Source of the DNA: Roseiarcus sp.
GTDB lineage: Bacteria > Pseudomonadota > Alphaproteobacteria > Rhizobiales > Beijerinckiaceae
Direction of reading: 5' to 3'
Assembly: GCA_030153205.1 (NCBI GenBank)
Contig: JASLHV010000181.1
Coordinates: 1 to 6,741 of the forward strand
DNA: 6,741 bases
Below the pieces are notes generated by a model that was not told where the DNA came from, made no database searches, and saw nothing but the letters and a program-made list of their open reading frames with translations. The first letter of the stretch is position 1. Each line of letters opens with the position of its first letter. Shown one piece after another: positions 1 through 6,642 of the stretch. A program made the translations under genes and the position numbers.

Positions 1-22
1 CGCTTCGCGCCGAGAGTCTCTC

Positions 23-676
23 ATGCCGCTCAAACTCGTCATCGCCAACAAGGCCTATTCTTCTTGGTCGTTGCGGCCCTGGATCCTGCTCGCCCATTTC
101 AAAATTCCGTTCGAGGAAGTGACGATCCCGCTCGACGCGCCCGAGACGCGCAAGCAAATCCTCAAATTCTCGCCGAACGCCAAATGCCCATCGCTGCACG
201 ACGGTTTGATTTCAGTCTGGGAATCGATCGCCATCATCGATTACGTCGCCGAGAAATATCCGGACAAGGCGATTTGGCCGAAGCCCAGGGCGGCGCGGGC
301 GCTGGCGCGTTCACTCTCCGCGGAAATGCATGCCGGCTTCCAGGCCCTCCGCAATCATTGCCCGACCAACTTCCGCCGTCCCGTCAAAAAGCGCGAATTG
401 ACGAGCGAGGTCGAGGCCGATGTCGCGCGTATCGAAGCGGCCTGGGCCGCCGCGCGACAGGCGCATGGCAAGGCGGGACCCTTCCTCTTCGGCCGCTTCA
501 CCGGGGCCGACGCCATGTTCGCGCCCGTCGTCAATCGCTTCCATACTTACGACGTCCCTGTGAAAAAACAGACACGCGACTACATGGACGCCATTATGGG
601 ACTTCCCGCCTGGAAGGCCTGGATCAAGGACGCCGAAGCCGAGCCATGGCGGATCGAACGTTACGACAACATCTGA
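23..676 (+). CDS. glutathione S-transferase family protein
   Basis: This is a cytosolic glutathione S-transferase, 217 residues, a normal length for the superfamily. Enzymes of this family conjugate glutathione to electrophiles or isomerise or reduce small substrates; the substrate cannot be read here. Residues 1-80 form the thioredoxin-like domain. The segment YSSWSLRPW (12-20) supplies the Ser-type catalytic region seen in zeta-like and YfcF-like bacterial GSTs. CPSL (55-58) carries the cis-proline (P56), and ESIAI (67-71) is the Glu-Ser pair that binds the gamma-glutamyl part of GSH. Residues from about 90 to 210 are the all-helical C-terminal domain, with the GADAMFAPVVNRF segment (about 160-172) matching the conserved N-capping and hydrophobic-staple helix. 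The ATG at 23 is chosen because the fold begins immediately after it; only 22 bases precede it, with no strong Shine-Dalgarno. Its last 31 bases overlap the start of the K+ channel gene, so the two are probably translationally coupled. The family is sure; the subclass is not. Confidence 0.95.
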   Translation: MPLKLVIANKAYSSWSLRPWILLAHFKIPFEEVTIPLDAPETRKQILKFSPNAKCPSLHDGLISVWESIAIIDYVAEKYPDKAIWPKPRAARALARSLSAEMHAGFQALRNHCPTNFRRPVKKRELTSEVEADVARIEAAWAAARQAHGKAGPFLFGRFTGADAMFAPVVNRFHTYDVPVKKQTRDYMDAIMGLPAWKAWIKDAEAEPWRIERYDNI

Positions 677-1596
677 ACGCGCCCCTCGAGCGCCTGGTCG
701 ACGCCGTCAACGCTAGGCTGGCGGACAAGCGCGCGCGTCCGCGCATGATGCGCATCGGCGATCGCCGCTTCATCACGCAGGGCCTGGAGACCAACCTCTG
801 GACCGACTTCTACTTCAACGCGATGACGGTGACCTGGCCGAGGCTCTTCGCCTGGCTGGCCGCCGTCTTCATCCTTTTGAACCTGCTTTTCGCGACGGTT
901 TATTCGCTCGGCGAAGCGCCGGTCGCCAACGCCAGGCCGGGAAGTTTCTCCGACCTCTTTTTCTTCAGCGTCGAGACGACGTCCACGGTCGGCTACGGCG
1001 ACATGCATCCCCAGACGATCTACGGCCATCTTGTCGCGACGGTCGAGAATTTCGTCGGCATGGTCTCGCTCGCCGTCATGACCGGCCTCGTCTTCGCGCG
1101 TTTCTCGCGGCCCCGGGCGCGGCTGATCTTTGCGGAAAGTCCGGTGATCACGCGCCACAACGGCATGCTGACAATGATGTTTCGCATGGCCAACGCCCGC
1201 AACAATTTCATCACCGACGCCAGCGCCAAGCTTTGGGTCATCCGCGGCGAGAAATCGACTGAAGGACGCAGCTTCACCCGCTTTCAGCCGTTGCGTCTCG
1301 AGCGCAATGAAAACCCGGTCTTTGCGCTGAGCTGGACGTTGTTGCACGTCATCGACGAAGACAGTCCGCTCTACGGCATGACAGCCGCCGATATCGAGGC
1401 GAGCGACATGAATTTCGTCGTCACGATCAATGGTCTCGACGAGACTTCCGCGCAACTCGTCCACGCCCGCCAGCCCTATCCGGCGCAAAGCGTGAGGATG
1501 GGACATGAGTTTGTCGATGTGGTCACAGTCGGCGAAGACGGCATTCGGCGTATCGACTATGCGAAGATTCACGATACCCGGCCAACGCCGATTTAG
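646..1596 (+). CDS. KirBac-type inward rectifier potassium channel
   Basis: This is a bacterial inward-rectifier K+ channel of 316 residues, a tetrameric inner-membrane protein. The slide helix is near 52-64 (WTDFYFN...TW). TM1 is about 66-88, the pore helix about 101-112, the selectivity filter TVGYGD is 114-119 and TM2 is about 126-150. From about 155 comes the cytoplasmic immunoglobulin-like Kir domain (SRPRARLIF onward) that gates the pore. From memory, filter and flanks (TVGYGDMHPQT) match KirBac1.1 more closely than KirBac3.1. The TM2 site equivalent to the rectification controller (KirBac1.1 I138, Kir2.1 D172) is Leu142 here, so strong polyamine rectification is not expected. The protein has no cysteine. 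ATG 646 is the only in-frame start ahead of the conserved core that also leaves a KirBac-like N-terminal tail, but the first 34 residues are not conserved and the Met pair at 34-35 (745, 748) is an alternative. The frame stays open upstream to 64 only as a shadow of the GST gene. An HAD gene follows 17 bases after the stop. Confidence 0.95.
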   Translation: MADRTLRQHLNAPLERLVDAVNARLADKRARPRMMRIGDRRFITQGLETNLWTDFYFNAMTVTWPRLFAWLAAVFILLNLLFATVYSLGEAPVANARPGSFSDLFFFSVETTSTVGYGDMHPQTIYGHLVATVENFVGMVSLAVMTGLVFARFSRPRARLIFAESPVITRHNGMLTMMFRMANARNNFITDASAKLWVIRGEKSTEGRSFTRFQPLRLERNENPVFALSWTLLHVIDEDSPLYGMTAADIEASDMNFVVTINGLDETSAQLVHARQPYPAQSVRMGHEFVDVVTVGEDGIRRIDYAKIHDTRPTPI

Positions 1597-1613
1597 TCTG
1601 TACGGGATTTGCA

Positions 1614-2360
1614 ATGATCTTGGACCGGCGAACTCTGTTGGCGGCGAGCGTGAGTCTTGTCACGCTGTCCAGCCTCACGCCAGCGCCAGCCGCCGCCAAA
1701 TACAAAGCACTGGCCTTCGACGCCTTTCCGATTTTCGATCCACGGCCGGTGGCGACACTTTGCGAAACGGAATTTCCCGGACGCGGCGGCGAGCTGATCA
1801 ACCTCTGGCGTACGCGCCAATTCGAATACGCCTGGCTCCGGACCTTATCCGGTCGATACGCGGATTTCGCGGTGGTGACGGACGCGTCCCTCGTTTTCGC
1901 CGCAAAGGCGCTGAAGCTCGACTTGACCCCTGAAAAGCGCCAACGCCTGTTACAAGCCCATTTCGAATTGCAGCCATGGCCCGATGCAAAACCCGCGCTC
2001 GCCAAGCTCAAGGACATGGGGCTGCGCCTCGCTTTTCTCTCCAATTTCTCGCCTGATATGCTCGCAGGCTGTATCAAGGCGTCGGGCCTCGAAAGCATCT
2101 TCGACAAGGTGTTAAGTACGGACTCGGCGAAAACCTACAAGCCGGATGTCCGCGCTTATCAACTCGGCGTCGACGCCTTCGACTTGCCGCGCGAGGATAT
2201 TCTCTTCGTCGCCTTCGCCGGCTGGGACGCCGCCGGCGCCAAGTCCTTCGGCTACCCTACCTTCTGGGTTAATCGGCTGGGCCTGCCGCCAGAGGAGCTT
2301 GGCGCACCGCCGGATGGCGCGGGTCCGGGCTTGGCCGACCTGTTAGCCTTCATCGCCTGA
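1614..2360 (+). CDS. Tat-exported haloacid dehalogenase type II-like HAD protein with altered active site
   Basis: This is a 248-residue HAD-superfamily protein of the L-2-haloacid dehalogenase (type II) family. Residues 1-28 look like a twin-arginine signal: DRRTLLAAS at 4-12, a hydrophobic run, then APAAA (24-28) as a likely signal peptidase site, so it should act in the periplasm. Compared from memory with L-DEX YL, it keeps the nucleophile Asp36, Arg66 (WRTRQFEY), Ser143 (LSNFS), Lys176 and Tyr182 (YKPDVRAYQL) and Asp205 (GWDAAGAK). It lacks three others: the family Thr14 is Ile40 (motif I reads FDAFPIFD instead of FDxYGTLFD), Ser175 is Ala200, and Asn177 is Ala202. The fold and nucleophile therefore persist while substrate or water positioning must differ, so dehalogenase activity should not be assumed. 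I recall similar FDPRPV and AFAGWDAAGA proteins in rhizobia, which suggests a subfamily rather than decay. ATG 1614 directly precedes the signal; the Shine-Dalgarno (GGGA, 1604-1607) is modest. It probably shares a transcript with the Kir gene. Confidence 0.9.
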   Translation: MILDRRTLLAASVSLVTLSSLTPAPAAAKYKALAFDAFPIFDPRPVATLCETEFPGRGGELINLWRTRQFEYAWLRTLSGRYADFAVVTDASLVFAAKALKLDLTPEKRQRLLQAHFELQPWPDAKPALAKLKDMGLRLAFLSNFSPDMLAGCIKASGLESIFDKVLSTDSAKTYKPDVRAYQLGVDAFDLPREDILFVAFAGWDAAGAKSFGYPTFWVNRLGLPPEELGAPPDGAGPGLADLLAFIA

Positions 2361-2506
2361 CATTATGGTGCGGCCGCCCACCGCGCAGCGTCGTCTTGCC
2401 CTCCGTCAGCGAAGCGCGTTATGTCACGTGCCGCCGTGCGGCGGCTGCGAGGGGGCGGCGATTACCTCGAACGGATATATTGAAGATACATTGAGGGGAC
2501 TAAGAT
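2361..2506. other. intergenic gap with GC-rich hairpin before the PHP gene
   Basis: This 146-base gap separates the dehalogenase-like gene from the PHP gene. It holds a perfect 6-bp stem with a 4-base loop at 2430-2445 (GCCGCC, GTGC, GGCGGC). No T-run follows the stem, so it is not a textbook intrinsic terminator. After about 2461 the base composition turns AT-rich, with a TATATT at 2476-2481 that could serve as a -10 element, but no convincing -35 lies about 17 bases upstream. A new promoter for the PHP gene here is plausible but not demonstrated. Confidence 0.4.
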
Positions 2507-2509
2507 TTG
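2493..2509 (+). promoter_or_regulatory. Shine-Dalgarno deciding a TTG start
   Basis: GAGGGG at 2493-2498 lies 8 bases ahead of TTG 2507. This match supports the TTG as the start of the PHP-domain gene. The conserved PHP core (WRGNLHTH) begins only about a dozen residues later, and no in-frame ATG lies between. Confidence 0.75.
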
Positions 2510-3445
2510 AGCATCGAACCATTTTCTACGCCAGGCCGCTTCTGGCGCGGCAATCTTCATACGCATTCAACCTTGTCCGACGGGCTTTTGACGCCCGAGC
2601 AAGTCGTCGACGCCTACAAGGACGCGGGCTACGATTTCCTTCAAATCTCTGATCATTTCATGGAATGTTACAAGTGGCCGATCGCCGATACGCGGCGCTG
2701 GCGTTCGAACAATTTTACGACCTTGATCGGCGCGGAGCTCCATGCGCCGTCCACCAGCGTCGGAGAACTCTGGCACATCCTCGCCGCGGGCCTACCGCTC
2801 GATTTCGCGTCGCCTTCGCCAAACGAAACCGGCCCCGAGCTCGCTGCGCGAGCGCGCGCCCAAGGCGCTTTCGTCGCGATCGCGCATCCTGCTTGGTCGC
2901 GACTGACGATTGAGGACGGACGTGCGCTGAAAGACGCACATGCGGTCGAAGTCTATAATCATAGCAACGGACTCGAAACCGATCGCGGCGAGGGCTTCTA
3001 CCTCTTGGATCAACTTTTGAACGATGGTCGCAAGCTGACGGCCATCGCTGCCGATGACGCTCATTTTCGCCATGGCGATTTCGATGCTTTCGGCGGCTTT
3101 ATCGAGGTCAAAGCGGAAAGCTGCGAGCCACAGTCGCTGCTGCAAGCCCTCAAAGATGGTCAGTTCTATTCGAGCCAAGGGCCGCGTATCCATGACGTCT
3201 CGCTCAATGCGCGCGAGGCGAGCGTATCTTGTTCTCCGGTACATTCCATCAGCCTGGTGACCGGCGTATCGCGCGCAATTTTCAAAATCGGACGCCAGAT
3301 CACCGGCGCGACTTTCGACTTGTCTCACCTTGGCAAGGACAATCGCGCCAAAAATGCTCCGGCGGCCTGGCTCCGCGTCATAATAAAGGACGCCGCGGGA
3401 CGCCGCGCCTGGACAAACCCGATTTGGGTTGACGAGCCGGGCTAA
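2507..3445 (+). CDS. PHP-domain metallohydrolase, CehA/McbA-like
   Basis: This 312-residue protein has a polymerase-and-histidinol-phosphatase (PHP) domain at about 12-190, a trinuclear-metal hydrolase fold usually acting on phosphoesters; some CehA/McbA relatives hydrolyse carbamate esters. The metal ligands are all visible: HTH (H18, H20) with D25, SDH (48-50), E77 in GAEL, AHP (H127), and DDAH (183-186). A beta-rich C-terminal part from about 215 (YSSQGP...CSP...ATFDLS...AWTNPIW) is typical of the CehA/McbA-type PHP proteins, where it packs against the catalytic domain. No signal peptide is apparent, so it should be cytoplasmic. The start is TTG, supported by a good Shine-Dalgarno. The family hydrolases named for pesticide breakdown are much longer, so the substrate of this short form is unknown. 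The gene meets the epimerase gene tail to tail, with the stop codons overlapping. Confidence 0.9.
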   Translation: MSIEPFSTPGRFWRGNLHTHSTLSDGLLTPEQVVDAYKDAGYDFLQISDHFMECYKWPIADTRRWRSNNFTTLIGAELHAPSTSVGELWHILAAGLPLDFASPSPNETGPELAARARAQGAFVAIAHPAWSRLTIEDGRALKDAHAVEVYNHSNGLETDRGEGFYLLDQLLNDGRKLTAIAADDAHFRHGDFDAFGGFIEVKAESCEPQSLLQALKDGQFYSSQGPRIHDVSLNAREASVSCSPVHSISLVTGVSRAIFKIGRQITGATFDLSHLGKDNRAKNAPAAWLRVIIKDAAGRRAWTNPIWVDEPG

Positions 3446-4416
3446 GCCGCCCCCGGTTGGGAAGCTTCGACAATGCCTTTCTCGATAAGCCAGGCGACGG
3501 ATTCGCGCACGGCCTCGATCGAACCGTAGCGTGGCCGATAGCCGAGCATTCTCTCCGCCTTGGCGATGCTGCAATTCGGACTATGCGCGATATGGTCGTA
3601 CGTCTGTTGCGCCTCTAAAGTCGAGTGTTCGCTTTTCCACTGCCCCCAAGGCAGGTACTTAATACGGGCTTCGCGGCCGAACCATTCCGCCATTGCTTCG
3701 GCATAACCGCGCAGCGACACGGCGGCAGGCGAGACGGCGTGAAACGCCTCGCCCACCGAAAGCGCCCAATTGGCGATCGCGCCCATGAAGACCTGAGCGA
3801 CATCGTCCGCATGGACATGATGAACCGTCTCCAAGCCGAAATTCGGCAAAAGAATTTCTTCGCCCTTGCCGATCTTCGCAAAGACGTTCGGATTGAAATG
3901 TCCCTCGGGATTGAGCGGCGCCCAGCCGGGACCGACGATATGCCCCGGATGAATGATCGTTGCAGGAAAGGAGTCCCTTCGCGCCGCGTCGAGGAGAAAG
4001 GCCTCGATCGCCGCTTTCTGAACGCCATAGTCGCCAAAAGGCCGGCGGGGCTGCATTTCGCTGGTCGGAACTTCGACGCTTGGGCCATGAACCCAGATCG
4101 TGCCCGTATGTAGAAAATGTCGAACCTTGCCGCGTAAGGCCTCGACAAGATGTCGCGCGCTCGCCTCGGTGAAGCAGATCATGTCGATGACGATGTCCGG
4201 CTTCAGCTCGAGAATTCTTCGACCAAACGCCCCGGCCTTTTCTTCCGCGTCGCGATCGAGCGCAACCTTCTCAACGAAATTCCAGGCGCCATGCGGCCGA
4301 TAGGCTGCACGCGCGCCGCGACTGACGTTGGTCACTTCGAAGCCGGCGGCGACAAGGCGCGGGACGAGGTAAGTGCCGATATGGCCGCTTCCTCCAATCA
4401 CGATGACGCGGGACAA
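3442..4416 (-). CDS. NAD(P)-dependent epimerase/dehydratase family protein (extended SDR)
   Basis: This is a 324-residue extended short-chain dehydrogenase/reductase of the nucleotide-sugar epimerase/dehydratase type. The N-terminal Rossmann fold starts at residue 4 with IVIGGSGHIG (5-14), the GxxGxxG dinucleotide loop. The catalytic pair is Y130-x3-K134 (YGVQK), with Thr/Ser candidates in HTGTIWVHG (103-111). IHPGHIVGPG and the following histidine-rich VHHVHADDVAQVF are the usual substrate-side segments of this family, and the C-terminal GYRPRY...AVRESVAWL part is the small substrate domain. Arg33 after strand 2 (NVSRG) might favour NADP(H), but this is weak. The start is TTG at 4416-4414, directly ahead of the Rossmann strand, with a strong Shine-Dalgarno. 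It is divergent from the MFS gene (159 bases apart) and convergent with the PHP gene. The substrate cannot be told; a sugar or sugar-nucleotide is the family default. Confidence 0.92.
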   Translation of the reverse strand: MSRVIVIGGSGHIGTYLVPRLVAAGFEVTNVSRGARAAYRPHGAWNFVEKVALDRDAEEKAGAFGRRILELKPDIVIDMICFTEASARHLVEALRGKVRHFLHTGTIWVHGPSVEVPTSEMQPRRPFGDYGVQKAAIEAFLLDAARRDSFPATIIHPGHIVGPGWAPLNPEGHFNPNVFAKIGKGEEILLPNFGLETVHHVHADDVAQVFMGAIANWALSVGEAFHAVSPAAVSLRGYAEAMAEWFGREARIKYLPWGQWKSEHSTLEAQQTYDHIAHSPNCSIAKAERMLGYRPRYGSIEAVRESVAWLIEKGIVEASQPGAA

Positions 4417-4427
4417 ACAGTCCTCCC
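4414..4427 (-). promoter_or_regulatory. Shine-Dalgarno deciding a TTG start (minus strand)
   Basis: Read on the minus strand, GGGAGGA (4427-4421) is followed by CTGT and then TTG (4416-4414). The close match and good spacing support TTG as the start of the epimerase gene. The Rossmann strand begins at residue 4, so a later start would damage the fold. Confidence 0.8.
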
Positions 4428-4575
4428 GATGGCGGCGATAGCGATATTCAAACTCACTTGCCTCAGATCATCAATAGCCGGACAAACGATGGCCTCGGTC
4501 TCTGTCATCTGGCTGTCATCGTCGTGTGCAAAGTCAGATTTGTTATCTCGCTATTTATTTCAGGCCGAAATTATT
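4417..4575. promoter_or_regulatory. divergent intergenic region, epimerase / MFS permease
   Basis: These 159 bases must hold the promoters of both the epimerase (-) and the permease (+) gene. The part next to the permease (about 4530-4575) is clearly AT-richer than its surroundings, with TTATCT at 4543-4548 and TATTTA at 4552-4557 as weak -10 candidates. I find no good -35 partner for either. A tandem GCGATA pair (4435-4446) lies just upstream of the epimerase Shine-Dalgarno, and an 11-bp-spaced direct repeat lies at 4502-4520. Confidence 0.45.
4502..4520 (+). repeat. two direct copies of CTGTCATC, 11 bp apart
   Basis: CTGTCATC occurs at 4502-4509 and again at 4513-4520, so the two copies sit one helical turn apart on the same face of the DNA, about 56 bases ahead of the permease start. 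Such spacing is common for regulator half-sites (for example LysR- or OmpR-type sites), but the repeat is short and could be chance. Confidence 0.4.
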
Positions 4576-5916
4576 ATGACGATCGACGTACAACGCAGCG
4601 CCATGCGGAAGATCTGGCGTCGTCTGATCATCTACCTGGCTCTTCTCTATTTCGCTGCATTTATCGACCGCACGGGCGTAAGCTTCGCGGCAAGCCAGAT
4701 GCAGCGCGACATCGGCCTGACCGCCTACGAATACGGCTTCGGCGCCGGCATCTTCTTTCTTAGCTATTGCATGCTCGAAGTGCCAAGCAATGTCCTCATG
4801 GATAAGTTCGGCGCGCGACTGTGGATCGCCCGCATCATGATCTCCTGGGGTCTGATCGCCGGAGCTATGGTGTTTACGTACAACGCGACGAGCTTCTATT
4901 TCTTTCGCTTCCTGCTCGGCGCAGCCGAAGCCGGCTTTTTCCCCGGTGTGATTTACTACCTCACATATTGGCTGCCGGCGCGCGAGCGCGGCCGGATGAT
5001 CGGCCTGTTCATGACAGCTATTCCCATCTCGACGGCGATCGGCGGCCCGATGGCCTCGGCTATTCTGCAACTGGATGGCGTCCGCGGCCTGGCCGGCTGG
5101 CAATGGCTATTCCTGCTGGAGACCATTCCCTCGCTGGTGCTTGGCGTCGTCACGTGGCTGTGGCTGCGTGATCGCCCAACGCAGGTCGGTTGGCTCACCG
5201 CGGAAGAAAAGGCCTGGCTCGAGAACACCCTGGACGCCGAAGCGGCGTATCGCGGCGGCAAACATCAAATCCATGGCCTGCGAGCGTTGGCCAACCCACG
5301 TGTCTTAGCGCTCGGCCTTTGTTACTTCGGTGTGCAAATCGGCCAGTATGGCGCGATCTTTTGGGTCCCACAGATCTTTAAGAATGCCGGCGTTCCCGAG
5401 GCGGCGGTGGGCTATGTGGTCGCGATTCCCTACGCTATCGCCGCATTGGGCATGGTGTGGTGGGGCCGCCACTCCGATTTCGCCAAAGAGCGCATTGGGC
5501 ACATCGCCATCGGATCAGTGGTCGGTTTTGCCGGTCTGGCGGTGAGCGCTTACTTTCCGTCCTCGCCCCTTATTTCGATCGTCGCGATCACCTTCGGGGT
5601 CGTCGGTACGCTATCTATCGTGCCGATCTTCTGGACGCTTCCCTCGGCGTTCCTGTCTGGCGCCGCGGCGGCGGGCGGCTTGGCTTTCATCAATGCTTTC
5701 GGCGCCCTCGGCGCCTTTGTCGGGCCTTACGCGATTGGCTGGATCAAGCAATCGACCGGCAGCTTCACCTATGGATTGATCGCGGTTGGCGCCGGCGTAC
5801 TCTTCACCGGCGTCATGGCGCTGCTCATCGGCCACGATCGGGCGACCGAGAGCAGCGGCGATGCAGCGCTTGCTAAGCAGGGCAATAGCGCCGGCCAGTT
5901 GGCGATGGAGTATTGA
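4576..5916 (+). CDS. MFS transporter, anion:cation symporter (ACS) family
   Basis: This is a 446-residue inner-membrane permease of the major facilitator superfamily with about 12 membrane spans in two six-helix halves. The ACS family signature is plain: DRTGVSFAA at the end of TM1 (31-39), a dozen residues later YGFGAGIFF, then LEVPSN (67-72) and the loop 2-3 motif MDKFGARLW (75-83). A hydrophilic central loop (RDRPTQVGWLTAEEKAWL...) precedes TM7. ACS members import organic anions with protons or cations: 4-hydroxyphenylacetate, tartrate, galactonate, phthalate and, in fungi, allantoate (Dal5). ATG 4576 fits the usual short basic N-terminus; Met10 (4603) is an alternative, and the Shine-Dalgarno is weak. 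The frame is open upstream to 4150, but that part is antisense to the epimerase and not protein-like for this family. An AllA-family gene follows after 69 bases, so the substrate may be a ureide or related acid (inference). Confidence 0.93.
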   Translation: MTIDVQRSAMRKIWRRLIIYLALLYFAAFIDRTGVSFAASQMQRDIGLTAYEYGFGAGIFFLSYCMLEVPSNVLMDKFGARLWIARIMISWGLIAGAMVFTYNATSFYFFRFLLGAAEAGFFPGVIYYLTYWLPARERGRMIGLFMTAIPISTAIGGPMASAILQLDGVRGLAGWQWLFLLETIPSLVLGVVTWLWLRDRPTQVGWLTAEEKAWLENTLDAEAAYRGGKHQIHGLRALANPRVLALGLCYFGVQIGQYGAIFWVPQIFKNAGVPEAAVGYVVAIPYAIAALGMVWWGRHSDFAKERIGHIAIGSVVGFAGLAVSAYFPSSPLISIVAITFGVVGTLSIVPIFWTLPSAFLSGAAAAGGLAFINAFGALGAFVGPYAIGWIKQSTGSFTYGLIAVGAGVLFTGVMALLIGHDRATESSGDAALAKQGNSAGQLAMEY

Positions 5917-5985
5917 ACCCCCGCCGTCCGTCACTATGCTGCGCAGCTTTTCGTTCCTCATACGTTTCACAATGGTAGGCCCGAG

Positions 5986-6642
5986 ATGAAATTTGACGTT
6001 GAATCGCTTTCCTACCGACCCACGACTGGCGCCAAGCGCGTGCATGATACGCCGCTTGTCGTCGCCACCGAAGAGAGCCTTAAGGGCTATGGCCACTTGG
6101 TCTCGCACCCTGACGAACGCCCGATCGAGATTGTACCTTGGCCTGCGACCGGCACGCGGCCTATTGACCCAAACACCGGCGACCAGGGCGGCACCACCGA
6201 GGGCGTGTTTGAGTTCACCTGGAACGGAGATGTGCTTTTCGCCCGCAACAATGCGGTAAACGATCAATATCTCTTCGGCTGGAGCACTTGGCCCGAAGAA
6301 GCGCTGACCGAGCATCCAAGCGTGCCGCGCGAGCGCGCCTTGATCTGGCGCGCCAATTATCATCCGGATGGCGGGCAACTCTTCTTTCCTACACAAGGCC
6401 ACAGTTTCGTCGTGCCGCTGGCCTTGCCGGGCGATGACGTGACGCCGGAGAAATTCGTCACGTTTTGGTGCGACGGCAAACACGGGGTCTATATCCATCC
6501 CAACGTCTGGCACGGCGCCATTGTGCCGCATGCCGATCGGGCCGAGCTGTTCGACCGCCAGGGCAAAGTGCACGCCAGAGTGTCCGTCAATTTCCCCAAG
6601 GAGTTTGACTGCTACATCGGCGCATCGTTGCGCCAGCCCTAG
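5986..6642 (+). CDS. ureidoglycolate lyase (AllA) family protein
   Basis: This 218-residue cytoplasmic protein belongs to the ureidoglycolate lyase family (cupin-like AllA fold). Characterised members split ureidoglycolate to glyoxylate and urea, the last ureide step of allantoin and purine breakdown. Family segments recalled from E. coli AllA line up in order: GYGHLVS (34-40, E. coli AYGDVI), a HPDGGQLFFP...FVVPLAL stretch (126-147), and the hallmark GKHGVYIHPNVWH (164-176, E. coli GEQGVNYHRNVWH). It is about 60 residues longer than E. coli AllA. The extra material lies mostly between 45 and 115 and has many Trp and acidic residues, and the tail VHARVSVNFPKEFDCYIGASL replaces the usual E. 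coli end. It may therefore act on a different substrate. The start is ATG 5986, with TAGG six bases upstream. The context is an ACS permease before it and a beta-hydroxyacid-dehydrogenase-like gene after it. Family membership is sure; the reaction is not. Confidence 0.85.
   Translation: MKFDVESLSYRPTTGAKRVHDTPLVVATEESLKGYGHLVSHPDERPIEIVPWPATGTRPIDPNTGDQGGTTEGVFEFTWNGDVLFARNNAVNDQYLFGWSTWPEEALTEHPSVPRERALIWRANYHPDGGQLFFPTQGHSFVVPLALPGDDVTPEKFVTFWCDGKHGVYIHPNVWHGAIVPHADRAELFDRQGKVHARVSVNFPKEFDCYIGASLRQP

Noticed and set aside
64..645. Upstream in-frame extension of the Kir gene (open back to 64)
   Set aside because: It runs out of frame through the GST gene, is Arg-rich and low in hydrophobic pattern, and resembles no channel domain. 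It is a high-GC shadow frame.
661..1614. 317-codon open frame on the minus strand opposite the Kir gene
   Set aside because: Rich in Arg, Asp and His with no recognisable motif; typical antisense shadow of a GC-rich gene, while the plus strand encodes a clear KirBac channel.
2430..2445. GC-rich 6-bp hairpin considered as an intrinsic terminator after the HAD gene
   Set aside because: No T-run follows; the next bases are TGCGAGGGGG. It is kept only as a note in the intergenic entry.
2792..3574. 260-codon open frame on the minus strand opposite the PHP gene
   Set aside because: No family motif, and it would overlap the epimerase gene end; the plus-strand PHP motifs are unambiguous.
4150..4575. 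In-frame extension of the MFS gene upstream of 4576
   Set aside because: It is antisense to the epimerase gene, and ACS permeases start only 10-25 residues before TM1.
5938..5952. GCTGCGCAGC palindrome followed by TTTT, considered as a terminator between the MFS and AllA-family genes
   Set aside because: The palindrome has no loop; folding back leaves only about three base pairs, too weak for termination.
5972..5989. Five-codon reading frame (MVGPR) whose TGA overlaps the ATG of the AllA-family gene
   Set aside because: It has no Shine-Dalgarno, and so short a frame is expected by chance; nothing suggests a leader peptide.
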